Virus record (IMG/VR): IMGVR_UViG_3300046005_001481
Coordinates: 1-38,578 of that record
Source: a virus
DNA: 38,578 bases
Reading direction: 5' to 3' (one strand)
The notes under the pieces were generated by a model, which had not been told where the DNA came from, did no database searches, and saw only the letters and a program-made list of their open reading frames with translations. Shown piece by piece: positions 27,117-34,670 of the stretch (positions are counted from its first letter, which is position 1; each line of letters opens with the position of its first letter). A program made the translations under genes and the position numbers.

Positions 27117-27314
27117 TTACACTTCAGACATTTGGTTTAATTGTCCTGTAAACAATCCTCTTAAAAATTTAGCAAATGGGTCTATTTCTATTGAAGTACT
27201 TGTATTTGAGGAATCAATATTACTTTCACTAAATTGACCCTTATAGTTTTTATCAATCCTAAGGTTTTCTTTAATTAATTTTAATTGTTCTTCTGTGATT
27301 ATGATTTGAACCAT
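27117..27314 (-). CDS. Tagged small protein, 65 aa (MVQIIITEEQLKLIKE)
   Basis: The N-terminus MVQIIITE-EQLKLIKENL is the tag (I-T-E). The remaining 48 residues are Ser/Asn-rich and flexible, ending in a short helix (DPFAKFLRGLFTGQLNQ). With most of its length given to the tag and a tail it could be a small head-internal or scaffold-type peptide. The start at 27314 replaces one at 27362, which would lie within the terminator hairpin at 27350-27372. TATTTAT (27329-27335, complement) lies 14 nt upstream. First gene of an operon with the Dps-like and DHH genes. Confidence 0.7.
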   Translation of the reverse strand: MVQIIITEEQLKLIKENLRIDKNYKGQFSESNIDSSNTSTSIEIDPFAKFLRGLFTGQLNQMSEV

Positions 27315-27328
27315 TTGTACTTTTCTTA

Positions 27329-27335
27329 ATAAATA
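27329..27335 (-). promoter_or_regulatory. TATTTAT motif upstream of the 27314 operon
   Basis: AGTATTTATTAAG on the minus strand, 14 nt before the ATG. It heads the operon ending with the tagged DHH gene. Confidence 0.45.
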
Positions 27336-27349
27336 CTCGTATAAACAAA

Positions 27350-27372
27350 AAAAAGGTCTCAAGGACCTTTTT
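27350..27372 (-). terminator. Bidirectional hairpin AAAAAGGTC-TCAAG-GACCTTTTT
   Basis: A 9-bp stem flanked by A- and T-tracts lies directly after the stop codon of the methyltransferase at 27374. It ends the long minus-strand operon that begins at 29926 or further right. Confidence 0.75.
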
Positions 27373-27373
27373 A

Positions 27374-28222
27374 TTATAAACCTAATTCTATTTGTCGATT
27401 CTTATCTATAAAGTGTTGAACTCTTTCTTTAGCCACTTTAGTATAGCTCTCACTTAATTCAATCCCAATCCATCGTCTACCACTAATTTCCGCAGCAACC
27501 AAACTAGTCCCACTACCTGCAAATGGGTCAAGTACCACATCGTTTCTATAGGTTAGTATCTTAATCGCCTTCATTGGAATATCCATTGAGAATGTTGCTT
27601 TAGTTTGTTGTTTGGTGTCAGCAAAATATTCCCATTGTCCATATACAAGACTCATAAATTCTTTTTTATCTTCGTCTTGATACATCATTTTTTGTTTTAT
27701 AGTACCATCTTCTTGTTCCAAGTCAACCAACTCTCCTTTCCATTGTGGTTCACCTTTAACTTTTTTAATCCTGTCTTTTTTGTATGCTAAAACAACACAC
27801 TCTTTAGGATTATATATATAAGGACTACTTGGTGACATCCATGAACCCCAAGCCGTAGTCTTACTTCTATGTGGCGAGTTTTCGTCAAGGTCAACAAGTC
27901 CGTAGAATTGAAACCCAACTTTTTTCATAACATTCCAAAACTCAGCCATAAATAAAACCCTACCACCTCTGTCTTGTACATTTACTTCATAAGGTACGTT
28001 TATAGCGACTCTACCATCATCTTTTAATAAACGATAAGCTTGTGTTAGCCATTGTTCGGTCCATCCCCAATAATCCTCCATAAACATTCTGTCGTTATGA
28101 CTATCGTAATCTATTCCCACGTTATATGGTGGTGATGTAACCATTAAGTCAACCGTAGCCTCAGGGAGTTTTCCCATCTCAACAACACAGTCTCCTTGAA
28201 TAATTCTATTTGTTTCTAACAT
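27374..28222 (-). CDS. DNA methyltransferase 2 (TSPPY class)
   Basis: The 282-residue protein has motif IV TSPPY at 29-33 and AdoMet motif I DPFAGSGTS at 232-240, in beta-class order, and should methylate an exocyclic amine of cytosine (N4) or adenine (N6). It differs from the first methyltransferase in its target region (WMSPSSPYIYNPKECVVLAY and GQWEYFADTKQQTK), so it probably recognises another site. Start and preceding stop overlap as TAATG, so it is coupled to the nucleotidyltransferase gene. No cognate nuclease is seen. Confidence 0.92.
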   Translation of the reverse strand: MLETNRIIQGDCVVEMGKLPEATVDLMVTSPPYNVGIDYDSHNDRMFMEDYWGWTEQWLTQAYRLLKDDGRVAINVPYEVNVQDRGGRVLFMAEFWNVMKKVGFQFYGLVDLDENSPHRSKTTAWGSWMSPSSPYIYNPKECVVLAYKKDRIKKVKGEPQWKGELVDLEQEDGTIKQKMMYQDEDKKEFMSLVYGQWEYFADTKQQTKATFSMDIPMKAIKILTYRNDVVLDPFAGSGTSLVAAEISGRRWIGIELSESYTKVAKERVQHFIDKNRQIELGL

Positions 28223-28623
28223 TATAATTTACTTTCTTGTTTTAATTGTTCTCTTATTTTAGTGGCTGAGATATCACTCACCTCTTGTGGTGGTAAATAT
28301 TCTATGATATCGTATCCAACTCCTCTTCCGAAGTTTACAGATTCAATGTTTGGGATTACCATTACTTTAACTCTACCTTCCATAATTAAATCAAGAAGTT
28401 GTCCATTAAGATTATTCTCAACTTCTTTAGCAGTGAATGGGTTATTTGTATCAGGTTCAATGTCTCTGATACAAATAAGAACATTCTTACCTTCATTCAA
28501 CATTTCATCAAGAACCCATCTATGTCCATCATGAAATGGTTGGAATCTACCTACAAACATTGAATATTGTTTACCCCCCGTATTTTTTAATTTTGGGTCG
28601 CCCTCAACATGTATTTTTTTCAT
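28222..28623 (-). CDS. Cytidylyltransferase-type nucleotidyltransferase, 133 aa
   Basis: The protein has GRFQPFHDGH at 25-34, the G-x-F-x-P-x-H-x-G-H motif that binds the nucleotide phosphates, and SATKIR at 119-124, equal to the I-S-S-T-x-[IV]-R motif. These define the cytidylyltransferase/NMN-adenylyltransferase superfamily, which joins a nucleotide to a phosphorylated small molecule. It is short for NadM-type enzymes (about 170). It is flanked by a kinase and a DNA methyltransferase, each joined by TAATG. The kinase could phosphorylate the substrate that this enzyme activates. The substrate cannot be told from sequence. Confidence 0.82.
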   Translation of the reverse strand: MKKIHVEGDPKLKNTGGKQYSMFVGRFQPFHDGHRWVLDEMLNEGKNVLICIRDIEPDTNNPFTAKEVENNLNGQLLDLIMEGRVKVMVIPNIESVNFGRGVGYDIIEYLPPQEVSDISATKIREQLKQESKL

Positions 28624-29060
28624 TAGATAATTTTTTTAAAGATTATTTCAACACATTCGTCTACCAAAATATTATCAGTGCAAATGTCTGTATAGTTTTC
28701 TGTAGGTTGTTCGTAGTCTCCAACAAAGAAGTTTTCTCTACCTCTAACTTCAGAGGTATGGACATAAACTTCCTTTAACATATCACCCATTTTTTCTTTA
28801 AATAACTCTCTCTGTTCTTTATATGGTGACACTAAAGACACTATCACATCTTTACCCTTATAGTGGAGGTATTGAGCTAGTTGTTGTGTCAATAATACGT
28901 TCTTCATTCTACCTTCTTTTGAATAGTCTTTATTGTCAAATAACTCTCTAATATCATCACCATCAATGTGAAACCAATCTCGGAAGAATCTTTCTTTAAT
29001 GATTGCTTTCGCTAATGTAGTTTTACCTGAACCAGGTTGTCCTGTTAACCAATAAATCAT
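28623..29060 (-). CDS. APS kinase (CysC)-like P-loop kinase, 145 aa
   Basis: GQPGSGKT (7-14) is the P-loop and HIDGDDIR (31-38) matches the D-G-D-[ND]-[IV]-R motif of adenylylsulfate kinases. SKEGRMKNV and VSLVSPYKEQRELF correspond to the R-x-x-N and V-[SA]-x-[IV]-S-P-[FY] motifs that follow in CysC. It is a little short (CysC about 180-200) and lacks the late D-P-K-G-L-Y loop in its usual form, so the substrate may be something other than adenylylsulfate. It overlaps DUF3310 by ATGA and the nucleotidyltransferase by TAATG. Confidence 0.8.
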   Translation of the reverse strand: MIYWLTGQPGSGKTTLAKAIIKERFFRDWFHIDGDDIRELFDNKDYSKEGRMKNVLLTQQLAQYLHYKGKDVIVSLVSPYKEQRELFKEKMGDMLKEVYVHTSEVRGRENFFVGDYEQPTENYTDICTDNILVDECVEIIFKKII

Positions 29061-29287
29061 TTTTCTAAGTTTTTAATTTTACGGTTTAAATAGAAAGACG
29101 CCTTCTTAAGGTCTTCCAATTCTTTTGCTTGGTCTTTCTTGCCTGCTCTTGCAACATACTTAACTACGTTGAAGAGATAAGCGTCTTTATCTAATTCCCA
29201 AGCCTCACATACTTTTATTACTTCGTATGTGTTATCCTCACCTCCATAGTGATTTGGATGGTTTACCATCTCATTTGATTGTGTCAT
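29057..29287 (-). CDS. DUF3310 phage protein, 76 aa
   Basis: The pattern VNHPNHYG...YEVIKVCEAW...FNVVKYVARAGKK...EDLKKASFYLNR covers the whole protein and matches DUF3310, a small phage family often annotated as a nucleotide-kinase-like or SaV-like protein, without proven activity. The conserved N-H-P-x-H-Y near the start and the R-A-x-K-K helix are intact. It overlaps the membrane protein gene upstream by 17 nt and the kinase gene downstream by 4 nt. Its presence is a good phage marker. Confidence 0.85.
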   Translation of the reverse strand: MTQSNEMVNHPNHYGGEDNTYEVIKVCEAWELDKDAYLFNVVKYVARAGKKDQAKELEDLKKASFYLNRKIKNLEK

Positions 29288-29489
29288 CTGTCGGTATTTT
29301 ACTGTGGTCGTATGGGTACGACTCTAATTGTTTTTTATAATATTCCATCTCAAGACTATCCCTAAGATTTTTAATCTTATCATGTTCTAATCTTTTACGT
29401 GTAGGTGGCCCGTCAGTTAACAGTACTACACCTGTAATAAATAATAACATCATTATACTCATCACTGCAAGGAAAGTCCTATTTGTCAT
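29271..29489 (-). CDS. Single-pass membrane protein, 72 aa
   Basis: After MTNR a hydrophobic segment (TFLAVMSIMMLLFITGVVLL, residues 5-24) is followed by a charged, helical cytoplasmic or periplasmic domain (KRLEHDKIKNLRDSLEMEYY). The size and plan are those of small phage membrane proteins such as spanin-like or holin-accessory proteins. No Cys for lipidation is present, so an o-spanin is excluded. The ATG at 29489 is chosen over a GTG six bases upstream. It overlaps genes on both sides (11 and 17 nt). Confidence 0.65.
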   Translation of the reverse strand: MTNRTFLAVMSIMMLLFITGVVLLTDGPPTRKRLEHDKIKNLRDSLEMEYYKKQLESYPYDHSKIPTDDTIK

Positions 29490-29721
29490 TAACACTTCTC
29501 TTCCCCCTTCTTGCCTTTACTTGACCCACTGATTGGTCAGTCACTTCTTCGGTTACTTGTTCGGTCTTTTTAGATTTACCTTTATAGTCTTTCCACTCTG
29601 ATTTTGGTGCGTAACCCCAGTTACCACCTTTTACTCTTAATTCTGCGTCTGAATCGCTCGTACGCATGATTTCTCCTAACTCTCTACCTTTAGATTGTCT
29701 AATTAATTTAATGCACTTCAT
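29479..29721 (-). CDS. Unknown basic small protein, 80 aa
   Basis: Residues 1-45 (MKCIKLIRQSKGRELGEIMR then GGNWGYAPKSEWKDYKG) form a small domain that I recognise only as a type found in many phage genomes. In it a modified residue-like loop G-x-W-x-Y-A-P-K-S-E-W is conserved. The C-terminal part is highly charged and probably disordered, ending RRGKRSVNDK. It overlaps the upstream gene by 14 nt. It may bind nucleic acid, but no motif proves this. Confidence 0.65.
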   Translation of the reverse strand: MKCIKLIRQSKGRELGEIMRTSDSDAELRVKGGNWGYAPKSEWKDYKGKSKKTEQVTEEVTDQSVGQVKARRGKRSVNDK

Positions 29722-29926
29722 TGGTTTTTTCCTCCGTGTTTAATTGGTTAATAATTATAAGGATTTCTTCATCCGATTTACCTTGACAATATAAGTCATG
29801 AATTCGAGAACTCACTTCATCTTCGAAATAAAACATATCACTCTTACCGTAATATTCTTTTAATTTACCTTGTTTTAAGGCGTCGATACATCTGTCAAGT
29901 ACGACCCATCGTTTGTTGAAACCCAT
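29708..29926 (-). CDS. Unknown helical small protein, 72 aa
   Basis: The protein MGFNKRWVVLDRCIDALKQG continues as two or three helices (KSDMFYFEDEVSSRIHDLYC, GKSDEEILIIINQL). The aromatic-rich N-terminus and helix-turn-helix-like spacing might suit DNA binding, but no recognisable motif is present. It begins the run of overlapping genes leading to the methyltransferase. A TATATTTTG box, one base too long for the -7 consensus, lies 4 nt before the ATG. Confidence 0.65.
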   Translation of the reverse strand: MGFNKRWVVLDRCIDALKQGKLKEYYGKSDMFYFEDEVSSRIHDLYCQGKSDEEILIIINQLNTEEKTNEVH

Positions 29927-29943
29927 GACAAAATATAAGAAAC

Positions 29944-30726
29944 TTATATTTCAGAGTCAAAGTTATTACCAATTTTTTCGAAATTTACTACTTGAAAAAC
30001 GTACGCCATAATTTTTCTTTTCATGATTGGAATCATGGTTTGTTCCATTGGAAAGACTTGGGAGGTCTTAATTTCAAAAATTGGAAGTTTTTTATAAAAA
30101 TCTGTGGTATTCCATGTTGAGAATGTGTTAAGAATATTAGTCATTGTAAGTTCATCAACAGGTCCATCATAAATTAAGTTAAGATAAGTCTTATTGTTTT
30201 GATTATCCGTTTTTGACTTTTTAATTTGATATTCCCAAACAAAAAGTGTTTCGGTTTCTTTTTGATAAAAGAAAACATATCCTGAACCAGACACTAATCC
30301 TGTTTTGTTTTTCTTTAAACTTATCTCAATACTGTCGTAAGCAATATTCCATATGGCTTTGGCCATATTGAAAGCGTCGAATAATTTACTACCTGAAAAT
30401 TTAATAGTCTGTTCTAATTCGTGTTCTTCGTTTTTAGATAATTCTCTTGGTTTTTTTGTGATAAGTTCTTTAACCAATATTTCATCATCACACGACTCGA
30501 ATTTTTTATTTGTAAGCAATAATGTATTTTCCTTAACAATTGATTGTAAATTAGCCAAATGAAGTGATAATTCAACGAAATCAGGATAGACCTCCATATT
30601 ATTAAAACCTTTTTCACATTTTTGTATATAATCCAATAAAGTATATTTATTGTATTCAAAATCCAAAGGTTCTTTGAACATCCACTCGGGATTTAATTTA
30701 AATGATATCTTTTTCTTTCTACCCAT
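29944..30726 (-). CDS. Unknown protein, 260 aa
   Basis: A basic N-terminus (MGRKKKISFKLNPEWMFKEP) is followed by a long helical region (about 25-130) and a C-terminal alpha/beta part (GYVFFYQKETETLFVWEYQI onward). I do not recognise a family, although the N-terminal sequence has the look of proteins conserved in large T4-like phages. It starts 27 nt after the stop codon of the WCT-domain protein gene, so it is probably in the same transcript from the TATTTAT at 32523. Its size and lack of motifs fit a structural or assembly role as well as an enzyme. Confidence 0.65.
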   Translation of the reverse strand: MGRKKKISFKLNPEWMFKEPLDFEYNKYTLLDYIQKCEKGFNNMEVYPDFVELSLHLANLQSIVKENTLLLTNKKFESCDDEILVKELITKKPRELSKNEEHELEQTIKFSGSKLFDAFNMAKAIWNIAYDSIEISLKKNKTGLVSGSGYVFFYQKETETLFVWEYQIKKSKTDNQNNKTYLNLIYDGPVDELTMTNILNTFSTWNTTDFYKKLPIFEIKTSQVFPMEQTMIPIMKRKIMAYVFQVVNFEKIGNNFDSEI

Positions 30727-30753
30727 ATTCCAATTATAAAGTTAATAAAATTA

Positions 30754-32508
30754 TTAATCAATTCTCATTACATAAAATAACTTGTCTCCAACATAAATCT
30801 CATCCGCATTTCCATCATAACTATTAAGGGTGGCCCCATATCCATCAGCATCAATTACCCCCTCAATAAATTCATCCTTATCAACATAATCCGACCAAGA
30901 TAAACCAAACTCTTCCATAAATCCTTCAGGGTCACGTTTAGTGTCACTTACTAATTCATCAACCTTGTCTTCAATTAAGTCTTCAGGGAAATCCCCTTCA
31001 GGGTCCTCCTCAATTTCTTCTATTTCTGTTGAATATTCTTCTGAAACCTCATTTAATTCGTCAATCTTTTCTTGAATCATATCATCATTTTCACCATCCA
31101 TTTGTTCTTCCAAATGTTCAATAGTCCTTTCAATATTTTCAATTCGTTTTTTTAATATTTCAATTTTTTCTTCTTGTTCATTTGATAACATTCTTTCACT
31201 ATCTTCAAAATAAGAACCAGGCTCATCTCTAACCAAATCTGCCCACACATCTTCAGCATAACTAACGATTGCATCTGTGTCCAAGTATTGGTTTGCAAAT
31301 CCTTTGTTAAACCCTTCATATCCTATATCGTCAATCAATTGTTCAACATATTCATAACAACTACTTTGCATTTCACCATCGTCACCAACAGCATATTTGT
31401 TATTACTCACTGAACTATCAATAACTTCAAATTCAGTAGTATCATAGAACTGTCCTGACGGTATTATGTGATAAACGTCAATATAGTCTGAATAATTATC
31501 TAATTCATCCTCAAGCGATTCGATTTGATTAAGAATGTCAACATTAGGGTCTTCACTTGCATTGTATTCCGCGTTAAGGGTTTCTATTTCATCTTTAATT
31601 CTTTGAATATCTGCTCGGTCATTATTATCTAAAACACTTATTCCCTCATTATCCACAAGATATTTGAGTAATGCATACGCTTTCAATCCTTCTTCAGGTG
31701 TATTACCATCAAGAGCCCACTCATTTTCATTTCTTCTCTCTTGAGCGTCGTTTCTTAGTGATTGAACTCTTTGCTGTTCTCTTAACCTTTCAAGTCTTTC
31801 TTTTTCTTTTCTTGCCGACTCTTTGTCTGAGAAAATTTTAACTTGTTCGGTAAACTCTTGTTGGAGGTATCCAGTTATGTTATTTAGAATCTTATCTAAT
31901 GTTTCGGTCCCAAGAATCCAACCATTCTTAACATATTCGTCTTTTGAGTCATAATATATTTTATCCCCATCAAACTTTCTTAATAAAGCAACTTTATAAT
32001 ATGGGTCGTTAGTTGGTTTGGTTTTATCTATAATATAGAATAACTTACCATCTTCATTATATTTTTTAAAGTGAGTATCCGTCTCAGCCGCGGTACACCA
32101 TTTGGTACCTTTACCATAATAACAGGATGCCTCGTGATTCAATGGGTTAACAACAAAATACTTTCCGTCATCATATACCACATTACCACCTTGAACTTTT
32201 TTAATATTTCTTCTTGATTTTCCTTCATAATTGGTGATGGCGGTAATCAATTCTTCTAAAGTCTGATATTGATTAATATCTGTTTTAGGTAAATTAGTTG
32301 AAATCTTTTCAAATCTCTTAAGGGCTTCATTTAATTTTATAAAATTATCATCAAAGTTAACTCCGTCCATCACTTTACCCACCCATTGAAGGAACTTAGG
32401 AGTAATTTCAGAAGTTATTTTACTAATCATTGCAGGTGAGAACTTTCGTACGTACTTATCTATAAAGTCGTCAACTTTACTTTCTTTTATTAATTTTAAT
32501 AAATCCAT
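30754..32508 (-). CDS. Tagged protein with a WCT domain and long acidic coiled part, 584 aa
   Basis: The N-terminus MDLLKLIKE-SKVDDF carries the tag (I-K-E). Residues 105-162 hold a domain with EASCYYGKGTKWCTAAETDT and DGKLFYIID. The same plan, E-A-x-C-[YF]-Y-G...W-C-[TS]-A, occurs in the partial protein at 37726. From about 215 to 285 the chain is a charged coiled coil, then acidic alpha/beta segments, a second coil (about 440-490) and a C-terminal strand pair. Overall very acidic. The WCT domain is known to me only as a recurrent phage module without proven function. TATTTAT lies 14 nt upstream. Confidence 0.75.
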   Translation of the reverse strand: MDLLKLIKESKVDDFIDKYVRKFSPAMISKITSEITPKFLQWVGKVMDGVNFDDNFIKLNEALKRFEKISTNLPKTDINQYQTLEELITAITNYEGKSRRNIKKVQGGNVVYDDGKYFVVNPLNHEASCYYGKGTKWCTAAETDTHFKKYNEDGKLFYIIDKTKPTNDPYYKVALLRKFDGDKIYYDSKDEYVKNGWILGTETLDKILNNITGYLQQEFTEQVKIFSDKESARKEKERLERLREQQRVQSLRNDAQERRNENEWALDGNTPEEGLKAYALLKYLVDNEGISVLDNNDRADIQRIKDEIETLNAEYNASEDPNVDILNQIESLEDELDNYSDYIDVYHIIPSGQFYDTTEFEVIDSSVSNNKYAVGDDGEMQSSCYEYVEQLIDDIGYEGFNKGFANQYLDTDAIVSYAEDVWADLVRDEPGSYFEDSERMLSNEQEEKIEILKKRIENIERTIEHLEEQMDGENDDMIQEKIDELNEVSEEYSTEIEEIEEDPEGDFPEDLIEDKVDELVSDTKRDPEGFMEEFGLSWSDYVDKDEFIEGVIDADGYGATLNSYDGNADEIYVGDKLFYVMRID

Positions 32509-32522
32509 TAATCTTTTATTTA

Positions 32523-32529
32523 ATAAATA
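32523..32529 (-). promoter_or_regulatory. TATTTAT motif upstream of the 32508 gene
   Basis: GATATTTATTAAATAA on the minus strand, 14 nt before the ATG at 32508. Confidence 0.45.
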
Positions 32530-32560
32530 TCTTTCCTATACTATTATTGTCCTGAAGAAC

Positions 32561-32567
32561 TATTTAT
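32561..32567 (+). promoter_or_regulatory. TATTTAT motif upstream of the 32598 gene
   Basis: CTATTTATAATAATAA lies 30 nt before the ATG, the longest spacing of the class, giving this gene a true leader. Confidence 0.4.
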
Positions 32568-32597
32568 AATAATAAACAATTTAAAAAACATAATCAC

Positions 32598-32756
32598 ATG
32601 GGATGCGGATGTAAAAACAACAATCAAGCTCAGCCACAAACACAACAGCAAGTTCAAGCTGCTCAAGTTGTTAAACAACAACAATCTGAGAGTATTAAAC
32701 AAGCAATTAAAAAGACGGTTGAGAAATATTACAACGTCAATAAAACCACTAAGTAA
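32598..32756 (+). CDS. Small Cys- and Gln-rich protein, 52 aa
   Basis: The protein begins MGCGCKNNNQAQPQTQQQVQ, with Cys at residues 3 and 5 and eleven Gln in the first 30 or so, then a helical C-terminus (ESIKQAIKKTVEKYYNVNKT). No known family, but short MGCxC-starting proteins may be lipid- or metal-bound, and the helix could bind a larger partner. The intrinsic terminator at 32779-32806 follows at once, so it has its own short, probably abundant mRNA, which is how small head or decoration proteins are often arranged. That role is a guess. Confidence 0.6.
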   Translation: MGCGCKNNNQAQPQTQQQVQAAQVVKQQQSESIKQAIKKTVEKYYNVNKTTK

Positions 32757-32778
32757 TATATTATTGACGAACTTAAGT

Positions 32779-32806
32779 AGGGACGATGAGAATTGTCCCT
32801 TTTTTT
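32779..32806 (+). terminator. Terminator AGGGAC-N10-GTCCCT-T7
   Basis: A 6-bp stem and a run of seven T on the plus strand. The TATTTAT motif of the next gene begins 2 nt after the T-tract, so transcription stops and restarts within 10 bp. Confidence 0.85.
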
Positions 32807-32807
32807 G

Positions 32808-32814
32808 TATTTAT
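32808..32814 (+). promoter_or_regulatory. TATTTAT motif upstream of the 32819 gene
   Basis: TGTATTTATTATT precedes the ATG at 32819 with a 4-nt spacer, which decided this start over an in-frame ATG at 32786 inside the terminator. Confidence 0.55.
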
Positions 32815-32818
32815 TATT

Positions 32819-33817
32819 ATGGATTATAATGATTTAGTAGAAAAGTTCAATAATGGTGATTTAGACGTTAAGTTATATTTCAACGACTACGAAACTTTTT
32901 TCTCTATATTGAAGAGAAGAGGTCTTATGGGTGAAATAGACCCAAAAAACGCAGTCGATGGTGACCAATGGCAAAACGAATATTTAATATGGTTATATTA
33001 TAATGATAAAGAATCATTTACCAAATGGACTTTATCCTTATTAACCGATGTTGTGTTTAAAGATGGTGTTTATTATTTGGACACTGACGATAGAAGTGAT
33101 TTGGCAAAATTATTTTGTGATGGAAATAGAAACGATATCTCAAGAGATACTATCGAAAATATTCTTAGTGGAGAGAGTTATTGGGAACCTTATTATGACA
33201 CAACCGACAATGTTTATAGGGATGTTATTGAAGAACTAAATGAAGATAATTTAAAACGTCTTGGCGAATATATTGTTGATTCCCTAAAAGACGTGGGAAT
33301 TAAACCTGAAACTGAAATCTTAGATGAAATTGCAGAAGAACAAGGTAATCCTGAAGAAGCCCGTATAACATATGATAATGTTGGTAGAGTTATTGGTAGT
33401 GAGGAGACAATGGAATTTTTGTTTAATAATGGCTTAGAAGACCTCAAATCTGAACTTTATTCAATTCATAGTAACTCTTATAACTCCGCATACGAAGATG
33501 AAGTTTGGAAAAGTGTTATGAATGAACTTGGAACTTATTTTGTAGGATATGGTGAATTCGTTATGAGACCCCACAGATATAAGAAAGACACTCAAGTTCA
33601 AAACTTCATAATACCAATTGCCAATTTTGAATCTGATGTTGTAGGATTTTTACAAGACCATAAAGGTTATGGTAATAGTGGTACTTTGGAATATTGGGGA
33701 AGTTATTTAAGTATGATGGGAGACTGGTCAGATTGCCTAAGTGTTCACTCGCCTGATTATCCTGATAGTAGCGAAGTCGACAAAAATATAAATGAAATGT
33801 TTAGAGATTATATTTAA
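32819..33817 (+). CDS. Unknown acidic protein, 332 aa
   Basis: The protein starts MDYNDLVEKFNNGDLDVKLY and is very acidic and Tyr-rich throughout, with helical segments (YRDVIEELNEDNLKRLGEYI) and a C-terminal part with Gly/Ser loops (GYGNSGTLEYWGSYLSMMGD). The acidic composition resembles that of the second half of the 584-aa protein across the divergent region, but no clear homology is visible. It has no tag, although it uses the same promoter class with a 4-nt spacer. No family or function can be given. Confidence 0.7.
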   Translation: MDYNDLVEKFNNGDLDVKLYFNDYETFFSILKRRGLMGEIDPKNAVDGDQWQNEYLIWLYYNDKESFTKWTLSLLTDVVFKDGVYYLDTDDRSDLAKLFCDGNRNDISRDTIENILSGESYWEPYYDTTDNVYRDVIEELNEDNLKRLGEYIVDSLKDVGIKPETEILDEIAEEQGNPEEARITYDNVGRVIGSEETMEFLFNNGLEDLKSELYSIHSNSYNSAYEDEVWKSVMNELGTYFVGYGEFVMRPHRYKKDTQVQNFIIPIANFESDVVGFLQDHKGYGNSGTLEYWGSYLSMMGDWSDCLSVHSPDYPDSSEVDKNINEMFRDYI

Positions 33818-33914
33818 AACATAATAAAATTGTCGTTCATTAATAAATTGTATTCGTTTTATTTTTAAAATTTACTATAATTCAAACAACAATAAACAAT
33901 TATTCGTTTTATTA

Positions 33915-34670
33915 ATGAACTTAAAAAAAATAGGAAGTAGGTTATTCACGACAAACTTATTTGCAGACTTTATATTATCTAAAATTCCCAATACCGAAGA
34001 ATCAATAATTAAAGTTGTTGATTGTAAAAATTTTCTAATTATTAAGGGTAAAACCAGTTATAATAATGTATTAGATTTATCAACATTAACCTCAGAATTT
34101 GAACAAAAATATTCAAAAGTGATTGGTGATATGAAAATAACTCACACAATCGACCTTATCGAATATTCATGTAATATCCCGTACCAAAAGGAAATAACAT
34201 ATACTTACCATTTTAGTAATAATTGTTCTTACACTCAAAAACAAATAGATTTATTCAATTTGGAAAATGTTTCTTATGGTTTTGATTATGTTCCTAAAAA
34301 AATTGAAGATGATGAATTAATTTTGGTTTCCGAATTTCCGCACGGATATTCGTTGAATCAGGGAAGATTATTATATTATTATGGTAAACATTTATTCTAT
34401 AGTGTACCATCAACATATCCATCTCATTCTTTAACATTTAATTTAACCACACAAAAAAACAATGAAGGTGAGAATTTATTTTCAGTCTTTAATCATTACT
34501 TAAATAGTGACGATGAAAGACTTCAATCCGCAATATTAGATGTCTTTGATTTTGATATGTCTTGGTTAAACGTGGAGATGAAAAAAGTGGATTGGAGTGT
34601 TGAACTCACAAATCCACTTGAAGAATATTCTTTCATTAAAGAAAAGAATAATGACTTAATTCTATTTTAA
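33915..34670 (+). CDS. Unknown protein, 251 aa
   Basis: The start MNLKKIGSRLFTTNLFADFI is basic. The rest is beta-rich with repeated Tyr/Asn/Ser positions (EITYTYHFSNNCSYTQKQID), and the C-terminus is acidic. This is compatible with a virion or adhesion protein. No family is recognised. The 12-mer ATTCGTTTTATT occurs at 33852-33863 and again at 33902-33913, directly before the ATG, and may be a promoter element of another kind. The stop codon overlaps that of the convergent glutaredoxin gene by 4 nt. Confidence 0.65.
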   Translation: MNLKKIGSRLFTTNLFADFILSKIPNTEESIIKVVDCKNFLIIKGKTSYNNVLDLSTLTSEFEQKYSKVIGDMKITHTIDLIEYSCNIPYQKEITYTYHFSNNCSYTQKQIDLFNLENVSYGFDYVPKKIEDDELILVSEFPHGYSLNQGRLLYYYGKHLFYSVPSTYPSHSLTFNLTTQKNNEGENLFSVFNHYLNSDDERLQSAILDVFDFDMSWLNVEMKKVDWSVELTNPLEEYSFIKEKNNDLILF

